Source: Pseudomonadota bacterium (GTDB taxonomy: Bacteria > Pseudomonadota > Alphaproteobacteria > Rhizobiales > Methylopilaceae). From it: a stretch of 6,307 nt of DNA. Of the stretch, positions 5,901 to 6,307 are shown one piece after another (position 1 is the first letter of the stretch; each line of letters begins with the position of its first letter). The notes below the pieces were generated by a model that had not been told where the DNA came from, ran no database searches, and saw nothing but the letters and a program-made list of their open reading frames with translations. Location of the stretch: NCBI GenBank assembly GCA_023389135.1, contig JAEWEX010000332.1, forward strand, positions 1-6,307, read 5' to 3'. The position numbers and the translations under genes were made by a program.

Positions 5901-6307
5901 TCAGCCCACGCACGGCGCGCTGGCCGCGCGGATGGCGCCCAGCGCCATGCGCTGCGGCGCGCCGAACCCTGCGGGGTCCACGGTGGAGGCCTCCGCCGCC
6001 GCGGCGATGGCGTCGAAGCGGTCGCCGGCCATGCCCGTGGCGACCATCAGATAATCGTGATGGCCAGCCCGCCAGGCGCGCATGCGTGCGCCGGCGGGTT
6101 CGTCCTGCCGCCACGGCGCGGTTCCCGACGCCGGCCGCACATGCAGGCTGAGCCGGCACCCCCGCGGACCCACATAGCCGATCCTGAGCACGCCGGCGTC
6201 CATCACGGACCATGTCCGAACCATGTCGGCGGCGGCGAGGTCCGGGAGCGCCGGCTGCGCGCCGGCCGCGACCGGAAGCGCCGCGGGCGCCCCGGCCGAG
6301 ACCGCGC
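5901..6307 (-). CDS. C-terminal part of a putative anti-sigma-factor-like protein (5' truncated by window edge)
   Basis: The frame stays open from the window edge (6307) to a TGA at 5903-5901, giving 134 residues without the N-terminus. The ATG at 6224 is internal: the frame continues upstream with an Ala/Pro/Gly-rich linker and then PDLAAADM. The pattern PDL-AAA-(about 20 residues)-GYVGPRGCRLSLHV resembles the periplasmic C-terminal domain of alphaproteobacterial transmembrane anti-sigma factors. In those proteins a cytoplasmic zinc-binding or helical domain and one membrane segment lie before an Ala/Pro linker. Those parts would be outside this window, so the call rests on motif resemblance only. 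The middle contains a segment HDYLMVATGMAGDRFDAIA, and the protein ends ASAPCVG. Alternatively it is an uncharacterised exported protein. Any partner ECF sigma gene would be expected upstream, beyond 6307. Confidence 0.5.
   Translation of the reverse strand, partial: AVSAGAPAALPVAAGAQPALPDLAAADMVRTWSVMDAGVLRIGYVGPRGCRLSLHVRPASGTAPWRQDEPAGARMRAWRAGHHDYLMVATGMAGDRFDAIAAAAEASTVDPAGFGAPQRMALGAIRAASAPCVG

Overview
The window looks like chromosomal DNA of a high-GC alphaproteobacterium. Third codon positions are strongly G/C-biased almost throughout. XerC and the Asd protein read like alphaproteobacterial family members, and one promoter (5519-5544) matches the GGAAC-N17-CGTT pattern of the alphaproteobacterial general stress sigma factor EcfG. 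The genus cannot be named from the sequence.

Layout. 1-75: the last 24 codons of an unidentified + strand gene. 152-1129: tyrosine recombinase XerC with all catalytic residues. 1130-1364: intergenic stretch with a GC-rich hairpin/G-quadruplex repeat and a promoter for the next gene. 1365-1514: a 49-residue exported peptide with a near-perfect Shine-Dalgarno sequence, closed by a textbook intrinsic terminator (1538-1569). 1588-1702: tRNA-Thr(CGT) with its own promoter. 1703-1929: less GC-rich, non-coding spacer. 1930-2940: a full-length RhuM family gene with a different base composition and a perfect 27-bp palindrome in its coding sequence. 3041-4308: a two-gene operon, TerB-like protein then class I glutamine amidotransferase, overlapping by one base and apparently transcribed as a leaderless mRNA. 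5353-4325 (minus): aspartate-semialdehyde dehydrogenase (asd), convergent with the operon, with its own promoter at 5436-5407. 5573-5872: a 99-residue exported protein behind the EcfG-type promoter. 6307-5901 (minus): the C-terminal part of a putative anti-sigma-factor-like protein that runs off the window.

How it fits together. Most of the window is housekeeping: chromosome dimer resolution (XerC), a tRNA, and the committed branch to lysine, diaminopimelate, threonine and methionine (Asd). The accessory part is the tRNA-adjacent rhuM segment, which looks like an acquired gene at a classic island insertion site, with no integrase or clear flanking repeat left. The points most worth following up are the rhuM internal palindrome, the EcfG-type promoter on the small exported protein, the leaderless terB-like transcript, and the small exported peptide at 1365. 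I see no complete, clearly new multi-gene system.
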